Positions 1 through 9,079 of a stretch of 64,000 nt of DNA are shown piece by piece. The stretch is taken from NCBI GenBank assembly GCA_036656795.1, contig JAVXHR010000005.1, positions 1-64,000 on the forward strand, in the 5' to 3' direction. Position 1 is the stretch's first letter; each line of letters begins with the position of its first letter. The translations under genes and the position numbers were made by a program. The stretch comes from CAUPWF01 sp036656795 (lineage in GTDB: Bacteria; Bacillota; Clostridia; Lachnospirales; Lachnospiraceae). The notes under the pieces are model-generated. The model did not search any database. It was given only the letters and a program-made list of their open reading frames with translations, and had not been told where the DNA came from.

Positions 1-45
1 TAATATCTTCATCCAATTTTACTTCAAATGGACTAGTTAAAAATC

Positions 46-357
46 ATGAGTGGGGAATTTCCGGGAGGCAAGATAGAAACCGGTGAAACACCACAAGAAG
101 CGTTGATGCGCGAGATATGGGAAGAATTAGATACGGAAATTAATGTAGGGGAATTGGTAGATATTGTGGAATATGATTATCCTAATTTTCATCTGACCAT
201 GCATTGTTTTTATTGTACAATAAAAAAAGGAGAATTGTTTCTAAAAGAACATAAAGCAGCAAAGTGGTTGATAAAAGAGGAACTTTTTAGTGTGGAATGG
301 TTACCGGCAGATAAAGGATTGATTGAGTTATTATCCAAAACTTTCAATCCTCTTTAG
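46..357 (+). pseudogene. 5'-truncated or frameshifted Nudix (MutT-like) hydrolase
   Basis: The readable frame starts directly at the Nudix box: EFPGGKIETGE, then REIWEEL, matches GX5EX7REUXEEXGU. MutT/Nudix enzymes hydrolyse nucleoside diphosphates linked to a second moiety. The C-terminal half of the fold follows to residue 103, but the 25-45 residues that normally precede the box are missing and a stop (34-36) lies just upstream in this frame. Family members usually read W-E-F-P-G-G. Here a run of four G (52-55) follows 'gagt'; dropping one G would restore G-or-H-E-W-E-F-P, and the frame upstream of that point is open to the window edge. So this may be a frameshifted gene or a sequencing error rather than a truncated one. 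The upstream peptide is too short to confirm homology. Confidence 0.6.
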
Positions 358-391
358 ATATCTGCAATTAGTCTTTCGGTAACGTTTAATA

Positions 392-2116
392 TTAGGACAT
401 GTTGCGTTTTGAAGTTGAAGAAGTAATATGAATATGAATGATTTCATTAGCCACATTGATGGCATCTTCGGTTGTATCAAAAAATCGGTCTTCACCAATA
501 AGTGTTGTAAAACCAGTTTTATTCAGTAACTTAGCGGGTTGATGATTGAGTTCTGAATAAAGCAATAATATATGGTGATTCCGACAACGTTGATCGATTT
601 GTTTTAACGCATTTAAAGCAGTGGCATCCATAGTAGAAACGTGAGTCATCTTAAGTATAATAATGTTTGTTTGTATATCTACTTTATTCATAACGTCAGC
701 AAATGAGCTTGATGCTCCAAAGAAAAGAGGACCGTTAATTTCATAGAGCATTATCTGGGAATCAAGATGCAAAGTATTCGTTTCTTTTTGCAATTGATTG
801 TTATGTGCAAGGTCATCAGTTAACATATTGGCATATTCATTGCTGATGTTAGAAATCATTGTAGTTTCGGACATTCTTCTGACAAATAAAAACATTGCAA
901 CAATCATACCAATTTCAATGGCAACAACCAAGTCAAAGAATATGGTTAATAAAAACGTGATAATTAAAACGGCCACATCACTTTTGGTTGATTTAAGCAA
1001 GTCCTTAAATGAGCGCCATTCGCTCATATTATAAGAAACGACCATAAGAATTGCAGCTAGTGTAGACATGGGTATTAATTTTGCCAGGGGCATAAAGAAG
1101 ATCATAATTAGGAATAAAGTGACTGCATGAGTAATTCCTGCAATGGGAGTACGTCCACCATTTTTTACATTAGCAGCAGTTCTTGCGATAGCACCAGTTG
1201 CGGGTATACCGCCGAAGATAGCAGAAGCAATATTGGCAATTCCAAGAGCCACAAGTTCCACATTTGAATTATGCTTTTTTCCAATCATATCATCAGATAC
1301 AACAGCTGATAATAAAGATTCAATGCTGGCAAGAAAGGCAATTGTAACAGCCGGTGGTATTAATTCTTTTAACATGGGACTTGTAATGTGGTAACTTGAA
1401 AAGTCTATAAGATGAAATGAATTGGAGATTTCGCCAAACTGACTGCCAATCGTTTCTACAGGAATGTGAAATATTTTAACACCTAAAGTTACCACGACCA
1501 ATGCAACTAAAGATCCCGGAATTGTCTTGTTTATTTTAGGCCAAAGGATAATAAGTAAGAGAGAAACCAAACCAACACAAACAGTTAGAATATGTATAGA
1601 AGATATATTTGTAAAATAAGCATGCCATTTTCCGACAAAGTCAGCGGGAACATTTTCAATGGACAATCCAAGAAAATCATTTATTTGTGTAGAGAATAAT
1701 ACAATGGCAATTCCACTTGTAAATCCTGTGGTTGTGGGATAAGGGATAAACTTTATAATACCCCCCAATTTCATGAGTCCAAAAAAAATCATAAACAAAC
1801 CAGCCATGATGGTGGCAATAGTTAGTCCCTGCAATCCAAATTGAGCAATAATGCCGGATACAATAATAACAAATGCCCCGGTAGGTCCACCAATTTGTAC
1901 TCGGCTTCCACCTAGAAAAGAAATTAAAAATCCTGCAATAATAGCCGTAATCAGTCCTTTTTCTGGGGTTACACCAGAGGCAATTGCTAGTGCTACCGAT
2001 AAAGGAAGGGCAATAATGGCGACAATAATCCCTGAGATGATATCGTTAGAAATCTGTTCTTTTGACAGTTCCGTACCACGATGTTTTATTATGGAAAAAA
2101 GTTTGGGTTTTAGCAT
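392..2116 (-). CDS. SulP-family anion permease with STAS domain
   Basis: 574-residue SLC26/SulP transporter. About 10-12 hydrophobic segments fill residues 25-430, with the family signature GGPTGAFVIIVSG at about 76-88, followed by a cytoplasmic STAS domain (about 440-560; the conserved D-A-T lies in VSTMDATALNAL). Family members move sulfate, bicarbonate or dicarboxylates by proton or sodium coupling; the substrate cannot be told from sequence. A 'taggaga' ribosome binding site precedes the ATG. It lies 15 bp downstream of a TetR gene on the same strand, so both are probably one transcript controlled by the palindrome at 2710-2729. Confidence 0.9.
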   Translation of the reverse strand: MLKPKLFSIIKHRGTELSKEQISNDIISGIIVAIIALPLSVALAIASGVTPEKGLITAIIAGFLISFLGGSRVQIGGPTGAFVIIVSGIIAQFGLQGLTIATIMAGLFMIFFGLMKLGGIIKFIPYPTTTGFTSGIAIVLFSTQINDFLGLSIENVPADFVGKWHAYFTNISSIHILTVCVGLVSLLLIILWPKINKTIPGSLVALVVVTLGVKIFHIPVETIGSQFGEISNSFHLIDFSSYHITSPMLKELIPPAVTIAFLASIESLLSAVVSDDMIGKKHNSNVELVALGIANIASAIFGGIPATGAIARTAANVKNGGRTPIAGITHAVTLFLIMIFFMPLAKLIPMSTLAAILMVVSYNMSEWRSFKDLLKSTKSDVAVLIITFLLTIFFDLVVAIEIGMIVAMFLFVRRMSETTMISNISNEYANMLTDDLAHNNQLQKETNTLHLDSQIMLYEINGPLFFGASSSFADVMNKVDIQTNIIILKMTHVSTMDATALNALKQIDQRCRNHHILLLYSELNHQPAKLLNKTGFTTLIGEDRFFDTTEDAINVANEIIHIHITSSTSKRNMS

Positions 2117-2131
2117 GTGTTATCTCCTATT

Positions 2132-2683
2132 CTATAGTTTGATACTAGCATAAAAAATGTTCCATATACTAGCATAGTGTTTCTTGATATCTTTCGAGTG
2201 GTAAAGCATGGTACTTGATAAAAGACCGTGAAGAAGTGAAAAAAACATCAATGAAATTTCTTCGTCGGATTGATCCTTTAATAGACCCAATTGCATATCT
2301 CTTTTTATGAGCGTATTTACAATGGTGTATCGTTCTACTGACATGTGATGAATCTGCTCCAGAAGAATAGGATTCGTTGATTCGGATGGAAGAAGCAAAA
2401 GCCGTTTCCAAAAAAGTAATTTAACGTGGGAATCATTATAATAATTTAAGACACCAAAAAATAATTTTTCCAAGTCATCATTTTCTTGATTAATTTTAAA
2501 AAAATATTCCTTAATTTCTTGATCAATCACATTATAAATCAACAAATCTTTACTTTCAAAATGTGCATAGATAGAAGCTTTTTTAATGCCGACTGCTTGC
2601 GCAACTTCTGATAAAGAAAAATGAATTCCTTTTGTGGCAAATAAACCAAATGCAGAAGCCATAATTTTATTTTTAGTTTCCAA
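2132..2683 (-). CDS. TetR/AcrR-family transcriptional regulator
   Basis: N-terminal TetR helix-turn-helix at about residues 24-43 (SLSEVAQAVGIKKASIYAHF), followed by an all-helical ligand-binding and dimerisation region. I place the start at the TTG at 2683, not at the ATG at 2701. The sequence AGGAGG sits 7 nt before the TTG and would lie inside the longer reading frame. It is the first gene of a two-gene unit with the SulP transporter. The 20-bp palindrome at 2710-2729 lies between its promoter and its ribosome binding site, so autorepression is likely. The ligand is unknown, but could be the transporter's substrate. Confidence 0.85.
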   Translation of the reverse strand: METKNKIMASAFGLFATKGIHFSLSEVAQAVGIKKASIYAHFESKDLLIYNVIDQEIKEYFFKINQENDDLEKLFFGVLNYYNDSHVKLLFWKRLLLLPSESTNPILLEQIHHMSVERYTIVNTLIKRDMQLGLLKDQSDEEISLMFFSLLHGLLSSTMLYHSKDIKKHYASIWNIFYASIKL

Positions 2684-2709
2684 GTTAATGCCTCCTGTCA
2701 TATTATTGA

Positions 2710-2729
2710 CCTACCTAACGTAAGGTAGG
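2710..2729 (-). promoter_or_regulatory. Probable TetR operator
   Basis: cctacctaacgtaaggtagg is an almost perfect dyad: only two symmetric base positions differ. It begins about 7 bp downstream of the -10 box of the TetR promoter, where a bound dimer would block transcription start. Confidence 0.7.
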
Positions 2730-2736
2730 AAACTAA

Positions 2737-2765
2737 ATTGTAAAGGAACTCTATAAATTTGTCAA
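2737..2765 (-). promoter_or_regulatory. SigA-type promoter of the tetR-sulP unit
   Basis: Read on the minus strand: TTGACA (2765-2760), 17-bp spacer, TACAAT (2742-2737). Both boxes are near consensus. Confidence 0.75.
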
Positions 2766-2802
2766 GCCTATATAATTTACGCTATCGATGTGCTGCAATT
2801 GA

Positions 2803-2831
2803 TTGATATATCAGAAAAATTCTGTTATAAT
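2803..2831 (+). promoter_or_regulatory. SigA-type promoter of the hemerythrin gene
   Basis: TTGATA (2803-2808), 17-bp spacer, TATAAT (2826-2831), followed by a 5' leader of about 40 nt up to the start codon. Confidence 0.75.
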
Positions 2832-2879
2832 TCAATTGTTAAATTGAGAAGAGTTTTCATATCAAATGGAGGAAGAGTT

Positions 2880-3287
2880 ATGTCATATACATGGTCAAAA
2901 GATTTAGAAACTGGAAATGCGACAATTGATGGGCAGCACAAAGAACTCATTCAAGCAATTAATAAGCTTTTAGATGCATGTTCTGCGGGAAAAGGACGAG
3001 CAGAAGTTGAACAAACAAGTCAATTTTTACTTAATTATACATCGAGACATTTTGCAGATGAGGAAAAACTGCAGATTCAAAGTAAATATCCGGATTACCC
3101 AAATCACAAGCGTTATCATACGGAGTTCGTAAAAGTAGTTCAGAATATTACAAAAGAGTTAGATAAAGAAGGCCCCACCATTGTAATGGTAGGGAAAGTC
3201 AATACGGCAATTGCAGGTTGGCTATTGAATCATATCAAACGTGAAGATGCAAAAGTTGCGGCACATATTCGTAGTGTGGAATCGTAG
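2880..3287 (+). CDS. Bacteriohemerythrin
   Basis: 135-residue four-helix di-iron protein. All expected ligands are visible: H20, H57, E61, H76, H80, H118 and D123, in the family spacing H-x3-E, H-x3-H and H-x4-D. Such proteins bind O2 reversibly; in anaerobes they are thought to sense or scavenge oxygen or handle iron or NO. I start at the ATG at 2880, preceded by 'atggaggaagagtt', rather than at an in-frame ATG 90 nt upstream that lies within the promoter. A LysR gene begins 7 nt after its stop, so the two are probably co-transcribed. Confidence 0.9.
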   Translation: MSYTWSKDLETGNATIDGQHKELIQAINKLLDACSAGKGRAEVEQTSQFLLNYTSRHFADEEKLQIQSKYPDYPNHKRYHTEFVKVVQNITKELDKEGPTIVMVGKVNTAIAGWLLNHIKREDAKVAAHIRSVES

Positions 3288-3293
3288 AACACT

Positions 3294-4178
3294 ATGACGA
3301 TTCGACATTTAAAGATTTTTATTACGGTGGCAGATACTGGAAAGATGAATGCAGCAGCTAAGATATTATATATCTCACAGCCATCGGTAAGCCAAGCAAT
3401 ACGGGAGTTAGAGGATTATTATGGAATCAAACTCTTTGAACGATTCTCTAGGAAATTATATATTACAGATAGTGGAAAACAATTGCTTTCTTATGCAAGA
3501 CATGTGGTAGAATCTTTTGAAACAATGGACATAGTGATGAAAAATGCAGGAGAACACCCTAAACTGCGTGTTGGTGCCAGTGTATCCGTCGGAACTTGCC
3601 TGATTGGAACAATTGTAGAAGAAGTAGAACAACAACAACCTGGAATGAATATCCAGGTTGTTGTAGATAATACCTCTAGGATTGAACAGATGCTACAAAA
3701 TAGTCAACTTGATATAGGAATTGTAGAAGGGGTTGTGAGTAGTGTGGATTTTGTTCAGGAATCGTTGTGCAAAGATGAGCTTGTAGTAGTTGTTGGTAAA
3801 ACCCATGAGTTTTATCAGAAGAAAGAAATTACGTTAGGACAGTTGGAGGGTCAGTCCTTGATTGCAAGGGAAGATGGAAGCCTTTTAAGAAATCAATACG
3901 AACGTCTGTTATTAGAGGAACGTATCACCTTGGAAAAGAAGTGGAGCTGCACGAATACAGAGGCTATTAAGAATGCAGTTATTGCAGGAAGTGGATTGAC
4001 GATTTTATCTCGCATGTTAGTCGAAAAAGAGGTGAAAGAGGGAACCCTTTATATTGTTCCCGTTCATGGAATAAAAGTAGAGCGAGAGATGCAACTGACT
4101 TATCATCATAATAAATATCTATCCGGCCATCTTTTGAAATTTATAGAAATCAGCAGACAGACGATGAGTAAACAATAA
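3294..4178 (+). CDS. LysR-family transcriptional regulator
   Basis: 294 residues: an N-terminal winged helix (MTIRHLKIFITVADTGKMNA, helix-turn-helix about 16-37) and a periplasmic-binding-like effector domain from about residue 90. It has no ribosome binding site of its own beyond the preceding hemerythrin gene and is probably read through from it. It faces the chromate-transporter pair across a shared terminator. Its target and effector cannot be told from sequence. Confidence 0.88.
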   Translation: MTIRHLKIFITVADTGKMNAAAKILYISQPSVSQAIRELEDYYGIKLFERFSRKLYITDSGKQLLSYARHVVESFETMDIVMKNAGEHPKLRVGASVSVGTCLIGTIVEEVEQQQPGMNIQVVVDNTSRIEQMLQNSQLDIGIVEGVVSSVDFVQESLCKDELVVVVGKTHEFYQKKEITLGQLEGQSLIAREDGSLLRNQYERLLLEERITLEKKWSCTNTEAIKNAVIAGSGLTILSRMLVEKEVKEGTLYIVPVHGIKVEREMQLTYHHNKYLSGHLLKFIEISRQTMSKQ

Positions 4179-4180
4179 AC

Positions 4181-4225
4181 ATCATATGGCAAGGTGGATT
4201 TAGAGAATCCACCTTGCCACATGAT
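4181..4225. terminator. Bidirectional intrinsic terminator
   Basis: Long inverted repeat: atcatatggcaaggtggatt (4181-4200) against 4206-4225 with a 5-nt loop, one mismatch near the base. It separates the convergent LysR and chromate-transporter genes. Confidence 0.8.
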
Positions 4226-4227
4226 AT

Positions 4228-4794
4228 TTATAAGAATGCGTAGATACAGGTACCAAGGACACCGGTGCCAAAGATAATTTTAATTGCACTTATCTTGTAA
4301 CGTCGAAGAAGATACAAGGCACTGATAAACAACCCGAATTCAACCCATCGGAAATCCGACAATATAATGGAATGTTTGTCTGCCTGAAATAACCCTAATA
4401 GCAAGATGGACATACCGGCAGAAGCAATCAGTGCTACAACAGCCGGACGAAGTGCAGCCAGAACGGTTTGCACGCCACTGAAATTTCGGTATTTATAATA
4501 GAAGTGTGCTAATAATAGACAGATAATAAATGCAGGCAATACGCAACCTAAGGTACAGATAATTGCCCCGGGAATCCCAGCAATTCTTGTTCCAACAAAG
4601 GTAGCAGAATTAATGGAGATTGGACCGGGAGTCATCTCAGCGATGGTAATTAAGTCTGTGAACTCTGCCATAGTCATTAACTTGTGGACAGTTACAATCT
4701 GATACTGAATTAGTGGAATTGCCGCATATCCACCACCGACGCTAAACAATCCAACCTGAATAAAACTAAAAAATAATTGAAGTATGAGTGACAT
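4228..4794 (-). CDS. Chromate transporter-type membrane protein, subunit 2
   Basis: Half-size CHR-family protein of 188 residues with about five to six membrane segments. The family motifs are clear: FSVGGGYAAIP near the N-terminus and the MTPGPISINSATFVG loop. Start taken at 4794 (MSLILQLFF); an in-frame ATG further upstream would run into the preceding CDS. Only 1 nt separates it from the stop of its partner, so translation is coupled. Split CHR proteins work as pairs of inverted halves. Chromate efflux is proven only for some members, so the physiological anion here is uncertain. Confidence 0.85.
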   Translation of the reverse strand: MSLILQLFFSFIQVGLFSVGGGYAAIPLIQYQIVTVHKLMTMAEFTDLITIAEMTPGPISINSATFVGTRIAGIPGAIICTLGCVLPAFIICLLLAHFYYKYRNFSGVQTVLAALRPAVVALIASAGMSILLLGLFQADKHSIILSDFRWVEFGLFISALYLLRRYKISAIKIIFGTGVLGTCIYAFL

Positions 4795-4795
4795 C

Positions 4796-5404
4796 TTAAA
4801 CCTCGCTTTCTGTTTGAATGATACGTTGTTTTTTTTGCAGTTGCAGATTCCATAATAGATCGAGAATTCCAACTCCAAGGCAGGTTAAGATAACAATCAT
4901 GGCACTGATGTCTAAGACAAAAGTTGCAACAAATGCAAGAATCATCAGAGCAATATACAAGAATCGTTTGGTCTTATATACATTGATTGCAAGATTAATG
5001 ACGACATCAAAGATGACAGCGGCAACACCAGCACGCATAACTAAAAGCGCAGTGGCAATCATCGCATTTTCACGAAATTGGTTATAGAAGACTGCGATTA
5101 CGGAGATGATGACCATAGGAGGAATAGAGGTTCCAAGTACAGCAATGAGGGAACCAAGTACACCATACATGCGATATCCAATGATTACGGAAGCATTGAT
5201 GGGAATAGGACCAGGTGAAGATTGTGCGATTGCGGTAATATCAAGCATTTCATTTTCATCAAACCAGTCAAGTTCTTCCACAAACTTTTTCTTCATCAGA
5301 GAGACGATGACAAATCCTCCTCCAAAGGTGAAAGCGCTTAATGTAAATGTTGCTTTAAATAATTGCCATAGAATTTTTTTTGAACGTTCTGTTTTTTTCA
5401 TCAT
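4796..5404 (-). CDS. Chromate transporter-type membrane protein, subunit 1
   Basis: About 202-residue CHR half-protein: FTFGGGFVIVSLM near residue 25 and the SSPGPIPINASVIIGY loop, both family signatures, and about six hydrophobic segments. I start at the first ATG of a Met-Met pair (5404); 'aaggag' lies 10 nt upstream. The longer frame extends over the promoter region and is rejected. It forms a two-gene operon with the downstream CHR half. The divergent neighbour is an ABC exporter. Confidence 0.85.
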   Translation of the reverse strand: MMKKTERSKKILWQLFKATFTLSAFTFGGGFVIVSLMKKKFVEELDWFDENEMLDITAIAQSSPGPIPINASVIIGYRMYGVLGSLIAVLGTSIPPMVIISVIAVFYNQFRENAMIATALLVMRAGVAAVIFDVVINLAINVYKTKRFLYIALMILAFVATFVLDISAMIVILTCLGVGILDLLWNLQLQKKQRIIQTESEV

Positions 5405-5435
5405 GTAATATGTTCTCCTTTTTTGTTCTAACGAG

Positions 5436-5465
5436 AGTATATCCCAAAGGAATACATATGTACAA
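5436..5465 (-). promoter_or_regulatory. Promoter of the chromate-transporter pair
   Basis: Minus strand: TTGTAC (5465-5460), 18-bp spacer, TATACT (5441-5436). Confidence 0.55.
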
Positions 5466-5485
5466 TATATATAAACTATAAAAAG

Positions 5486-5503
5486 GATAGGTAAATACCT
5501 ATC
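5486..5503. promoter_or_regulatory. Palindromic operator upstream of the ABC exporter
   Basis: gataggta-aa-tacctatc is a perfect 8-bp inverted repeat with a 2-bp spacer, 13 bp before the start codon at 5517. It partly precedes the ribosome binding site (taggaga). Such a site would suit a MarR, PadR or TetR dimer; no such regulator gene is adjacent. Confidence 0.55.
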
Positions 5504-5516
5504 AGTAGGAGAAATT

Positions 5517-7247
5517 ATGAAGTTGATTTTCAAATATTTAAAACAGTATAAAAAGATGTTTTTCTTAAATGTCATATCTGTTTTTGGATTTGCACTTGTA
5601 GAACTTGGGATTCCAACAGTTGTCGCTCAGATGATAGATAAAGGGGTCAATAGAGGAGATCAAGCATATATCTTGAAGATGGGAGTCGTTATTGCAGTGA
5701 TATCATTTTTAGGTGTTGCAGGAACGATCCTTATGGGGTATTGCTGTGCATATTTATCTACGGCAATTACAAGAGATATTCGAAAGGAGATGTTTGAACA
5801 TGTCCAACAATTTTCCCACAGTGAATATCAATACTTTGGTCCGGCATCACTGATTACACGAACAAATAATGATGCATTTCAGATTCAGATGTTCATGAAT
5901 GTGCTTTTTCGAACGGCGTTGATGGCACCGGTTATGATGCTTGTAAGTTTTACACTTGTCTTTCGTGCATCCATTCCACTGGCGGTCATCATACTTTCTA
6001 CCATTCCATTGATTATTATAGGAGTGATTATAGTTGCAAAAATGTCAGAACCATTGAGTGAGAATCAACAGCTTTCTATGGATACAATTAATCGTGTGTC
6101 CAAAGAGAATCTGAGTGGAATCAGAGTAATACGGGCATTTAACAATGACGCACATGAAAAAGGACGCTTTGATGAAGCCAATAATAGATATATGAAATTT
6201 TCAAAACAAATATTTAAACTGATGTCCATGACGCAACCTGTATTTTTTATGTTAATGAATCTTGCAGGAATGGGGATTTTTTGGGTCGCGGCAACAATGA
6301 TTCACAAAAATCAGTTGGAAATTGGACAATTGGTGGCTTTTATGGATTATCTGTTTCATGCTATGTTTTCAGTAATGCTTTTTTGTATGGTATTTATGAT
6401 GTACCCAAGGGCCCGAGTTAGTGCCAGAAGAATTGAAAGCGTGATTAAAAAGTCTATTGCGATTCAGAATAAGGAGTGCGGTAAGTTTGTAAAAGATGGA
6501 ATTGAAGAATTGACATTTGAACATGTGACTTTTGTATATCCAGATGGAGAAGAGCCGGTGTTAAAAGATGTTACATTTCAAGCAAAAAGGGGTGAAACAG
6601 TTGCTTTTATCGGTAGTACGGGATCTGGGAAAAGTACATTGATTAATTTGATTCCCCGTGCTTATGATGTGACAGGGGGGAGGATTATGGTCGATGGCAC
6701 AGATATTAGAGACTACGACTTGTATTCTCTAAGAGAGCAGATTGGATTTATACCTCAGAAGGCAATGCTATTTCGTGGGAGTATTGCAGAGAATATCGGA
6801 TTTGGTGGAGAATCAATCTCCATAGAACAAGTGATTCATGCGGCAAAGACTGCACAGGCATATGAGTTTATTATGGAAAAGGGTGGGTTTGAACAAGAGA
6901 TTACAGAGAATGCAACTAATGTATCCGGGGGACAAAAACAGCGAATTTCCATTGCCAGAGCATTGGCAAAGTCCCCTAAATTATACATATTTGATGATTC
7001 TTTTTCAGCTTTGGATTTCAAAACCGATGCAGCACTTCGAAAGGAATTAAAGAAAGATACAAAAGATGCAATTGTATTAATAGTAGCACAGCGAATTGCA
7101 ACGATTATGGATGCGGATCGAATTGTAGTATTGAATGAGGGACATGTTGTGGGTACGGGAACCCATCAAGAATTATTAAAGAGCTGTCCCATCTATTATG
7201 AGATTGCAACATCGCAGTTTAGTAAGGAGGAACTGGCTCATGCATAA
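5517..7247 (+). CDS. Heterodimeric ABC exporter, subunit with degenerate ATP site
   Basis: 576 residues: six-helix exporter membrane domain (about 1-310) fused to a nucleotide-binding domain. Walker A GSTGSGKS is at 366-373 and the signature is VSGGQKQ. The Walker B region reads YIFDDSFSALD, so the catalytic Glu is replaced by D494, and the H-loop His is replaced by Q525 (VAQR). This is the known pattern of the non-catalytic half of TM287/288- or BmrCD-type exporters. The next gene supplies the consensus half and starts inside its last codons. The substrate is likely a drug or lipid; not determinable here. Confidence 0.92.
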   Translation: MKLIFKYLKQYKKMFFLNVISVFGFALVELGIPTVVAQMIDKGVNRGDQAYILKMGVVIAVISFLGVAGTILMGYCCAYLSTAITRDIRKEMFEHVQQFSHSEYQYFGPASLITRTNNDAFQIQMFMNVLFRTALMAPVMMLVSFTLVFRASIPLAVIILSTIPLIIIGVIIVAKMSEPLSENQQLSMDTINRVSKENLSGIRVIRAFNNDAHEKGRFDEANNRYMKFSKQIFKLMSMTQPVFFMLMNLAGMGIFWVAATMIHKNQLEIGQLVAFMDYLFHAMFSVMLFCMVFMMYPRARVSARRIESVIKKSIAIQNKECGKFVKDGIEELTFEHVTFVYPDGEEPVLKDVTFQAKRGETVAFIGSTGSGKSTLINLIPRAYDVTGGRIMVDGTDIRDYDLYSLREQIGFIPQKAMLFRGSIAENIGFGGESISIEQVIHAAKTAQAYEFIMEKGGFEQEITENATNVSGGQKQRISIARALAKSPKLYIFDDSFSALDFKTDAALRKELKKDTKDAIVLIVAQRIATIMDADRIVVLNEGHVVGTGTHQELLKSCPIYYEIATSQFSKEELAHA

Positions 7248-9018
7248 AAAATTAGAGAAAGTAAAGCAAAATATAAAAATGTTATCTCCATTTATTGCAC
7301 CTTACAAGTATAAATTTTTCGGGGCGATTTCCATGATTTTTATCTTTGTAACGGCCATGACGACTGCACCAAGAATTGAAGGGCTGATTACTACACAATT
7401 GGCAAAAGATGCCAAAGATATTACCAATCATGTGTCAGGATCCGGAGTTCATTTTACAATAGTAATTCAGATATTATCGTTATTAATGGTTATTTATCTA
7501 ATTAAAACGATTGCACAGATGGCCAGCATCACATTTTTGACCAATGCTATCCAAAGTACTATGCACGATTTGAGGAATGCAGTACAGGAGAAGATACGAA
7601 GACTTCCGGTTCAGTATTTTGATACCCATAGTTTTGGAGATGTCTTAAGTCGTGTTACCAATGATATTGAAACCATATCCGGAGCATTACAGCAGAGTTT
7701 CAGCCAGGTAATAAGTGGAATTCTAACATTGATCTTGGCAGTTATCATGATGTTTTCGATTCAACCTATGATGGCTTGTATGGTGCTTGTGATTATTCCA
7801 TTGAGTTTAATCATTACAAAACTAATTGTGAAAAAGAGCCAGAATCAATTTCGTGCACAACAGGATTCCGTAGGAGAGATGAATGGTGCAATTACGGAAA
7901 TGTACACAGGATTTCAAGAGATTATCTTTTTTAACAGACAAAAGAAGATGCAGGAAGAATTCCAAGAATTAAGTGAGGAATTGAGAAAGCATGCATTTCG
8001 TGCACAATTTGTTTCTTCTTTAATATCACCACTTATTTCTTTAGTCACGTATCTTATTATAGGGGGTATTGCAGTGGTTGGTTCTATTGCTGCAATTCAA
8101 GGAGGTATGACAATTGGTAATCTACAGGCATTTATTCGATACATCTGGCAGATTAATGATCCATTATCTCAGGTATCACAGTTATCGTCTCAGATTCAAT
8201 CTGCGTTTGCGGCATTAGGAAGAGTGGTAGAAATCTTAGAAGAAGAGGAAGAAATACCTGAGGTTGATTCACCCGTTACACTAGAACAAGTATGTGGAAA
8301 CGTAACATTTGACCATGTGACTTTTGGATACGGAGAACAATCAATTATACAAGATTTAAGTATAGAAGTAAAAAAAGGGCAGATGGTAGCGATTGTTGGA
8401 CCTACCGGAGCAGGAAAGACGACTCTTATCAATCTTTTAATGCGTTTTTATGATGTTGAGAAAGGAAGAATTCTAATTGATGGAGTCGATATTCGAGAGA
8501 TGAAACGAGGGGAAATGCGTTCTGCTTTTGGCATGGTACTTCAAGATACATGGCTATTTAGTGGCAGTATCTATGATAATATCCGTTATGGAAGACTGAA
8601 CGCCAGAAAAGATGAGGTCATTCAAGCAGCGAAGGCTGCCAATGTACATCATTTTATCAGGACTCTTCCTGGAGGTTATGACATGGTAATAGATGAAGAA
8701 GGTGGTAATATCTCACAAGGAGAGAAACAACTTCTTACCATTGCAAGAGCCATTTTAAAGAATCCAGATATTATGATTCTTGATGAAGCAACTTCTTCGG
8801 TAGATACAAGAATTGAACAATTGCTTCAAGAAGCGATGAAACGTGTGATGGAGGGGCGTACAAGTTTTGTGATTGCACATCGTCTTTCAACCATTAAGAA
8901 TGCAGATATTATTTTAGTCATGAAAGATGGCAATATCGTGGAACAAGGAACTCATGAAGGGCTATTACGTGCAGGCGGATTCTATGAACAGCTATATCAT
9001 TCTCAGTTTTCGGTATAA
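7240..9018 (+). CDS. Heterodimeric ABC exporter, catalytic subunit
   Basis: 592 residues, same architecture as its partner. Walker A GPTGAGKT is at 387-394, Walker B ends in E516 (MILDEATSSVDT) and the H-loop is H547 (IAHRLST), so this half carries the intact catalytic residues. Start chosen at the ATG at 7240, 8 nt inside the previous gene and preceded by AAGGAGG; an upstream in-frame ATG would overlap more and lacks a ribosome binding site. The membrane domain has an extended loop after the first helix (about residues 47-65), common in the larger half of such pairs. Confidence 0.92.
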   Translation: MHKKLEKVKQNIKMLSPFIAPYKYKFFGAISMIFIFVTAMTTAPRIEGLITTQLAKDAKDITNHVSGSGVHFTIVIQILSLLMVIYLIKTIAQMASITFLTNAIQSTMHDLRNAVQEKIRRLPVQYFDTHSFGDVLSRVTNDIETISGALQQSFSQVISGILTLILAVIMMFSIQPMMACMVLVIIPLSLIITKLIVKKSQNQFRAQQDSVGEMNGAITEMYTGFQEIIFFNRQKKMQEEFQELSEELRKHAFRAQFVSSLISPLISLVTYLIIGGIAVVGSIAAIQGGMTIGNLQAFIRYIWQINDPLSQVSQLSSQIQSAFAALGRVVEILEEEEEIPEVDSPVTLEQVCGNVTFDHVTFGYGEQSIIQDLSIEVKKGQMVAIVGPTGAGKTTLINLLMRFYDVEKGRILIDGVDIREMKRGEMRSAFGMVLQDTWLFSGSIYDNIRYGRLNARKDEVIQAAKAANVHHFIRTLPGGYDMVIDEEGGNISQGEKQLLTIARAILKNPDIMILDEATSSVDTRIEQLLQEAMKRVMEGRTSFVIAHRLSTIKNADIILVMKDGNIVEQGTHEGLLRAGGFYEQLYHSQFSV

Positions 9019-9079
9019 AAGGCAAGATAAAAGTTTACAAAAGTTTTATAAAGTTTGTTATCTTTTAGACATAAGTGAA

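Noticed and set aside
9024..9066. Terminator between the ABC exporter and pip
   Set aside because: Only a 7-bp aagataa/ttatctt pairing with a long AT-rich loop; too weak to report as a feature.
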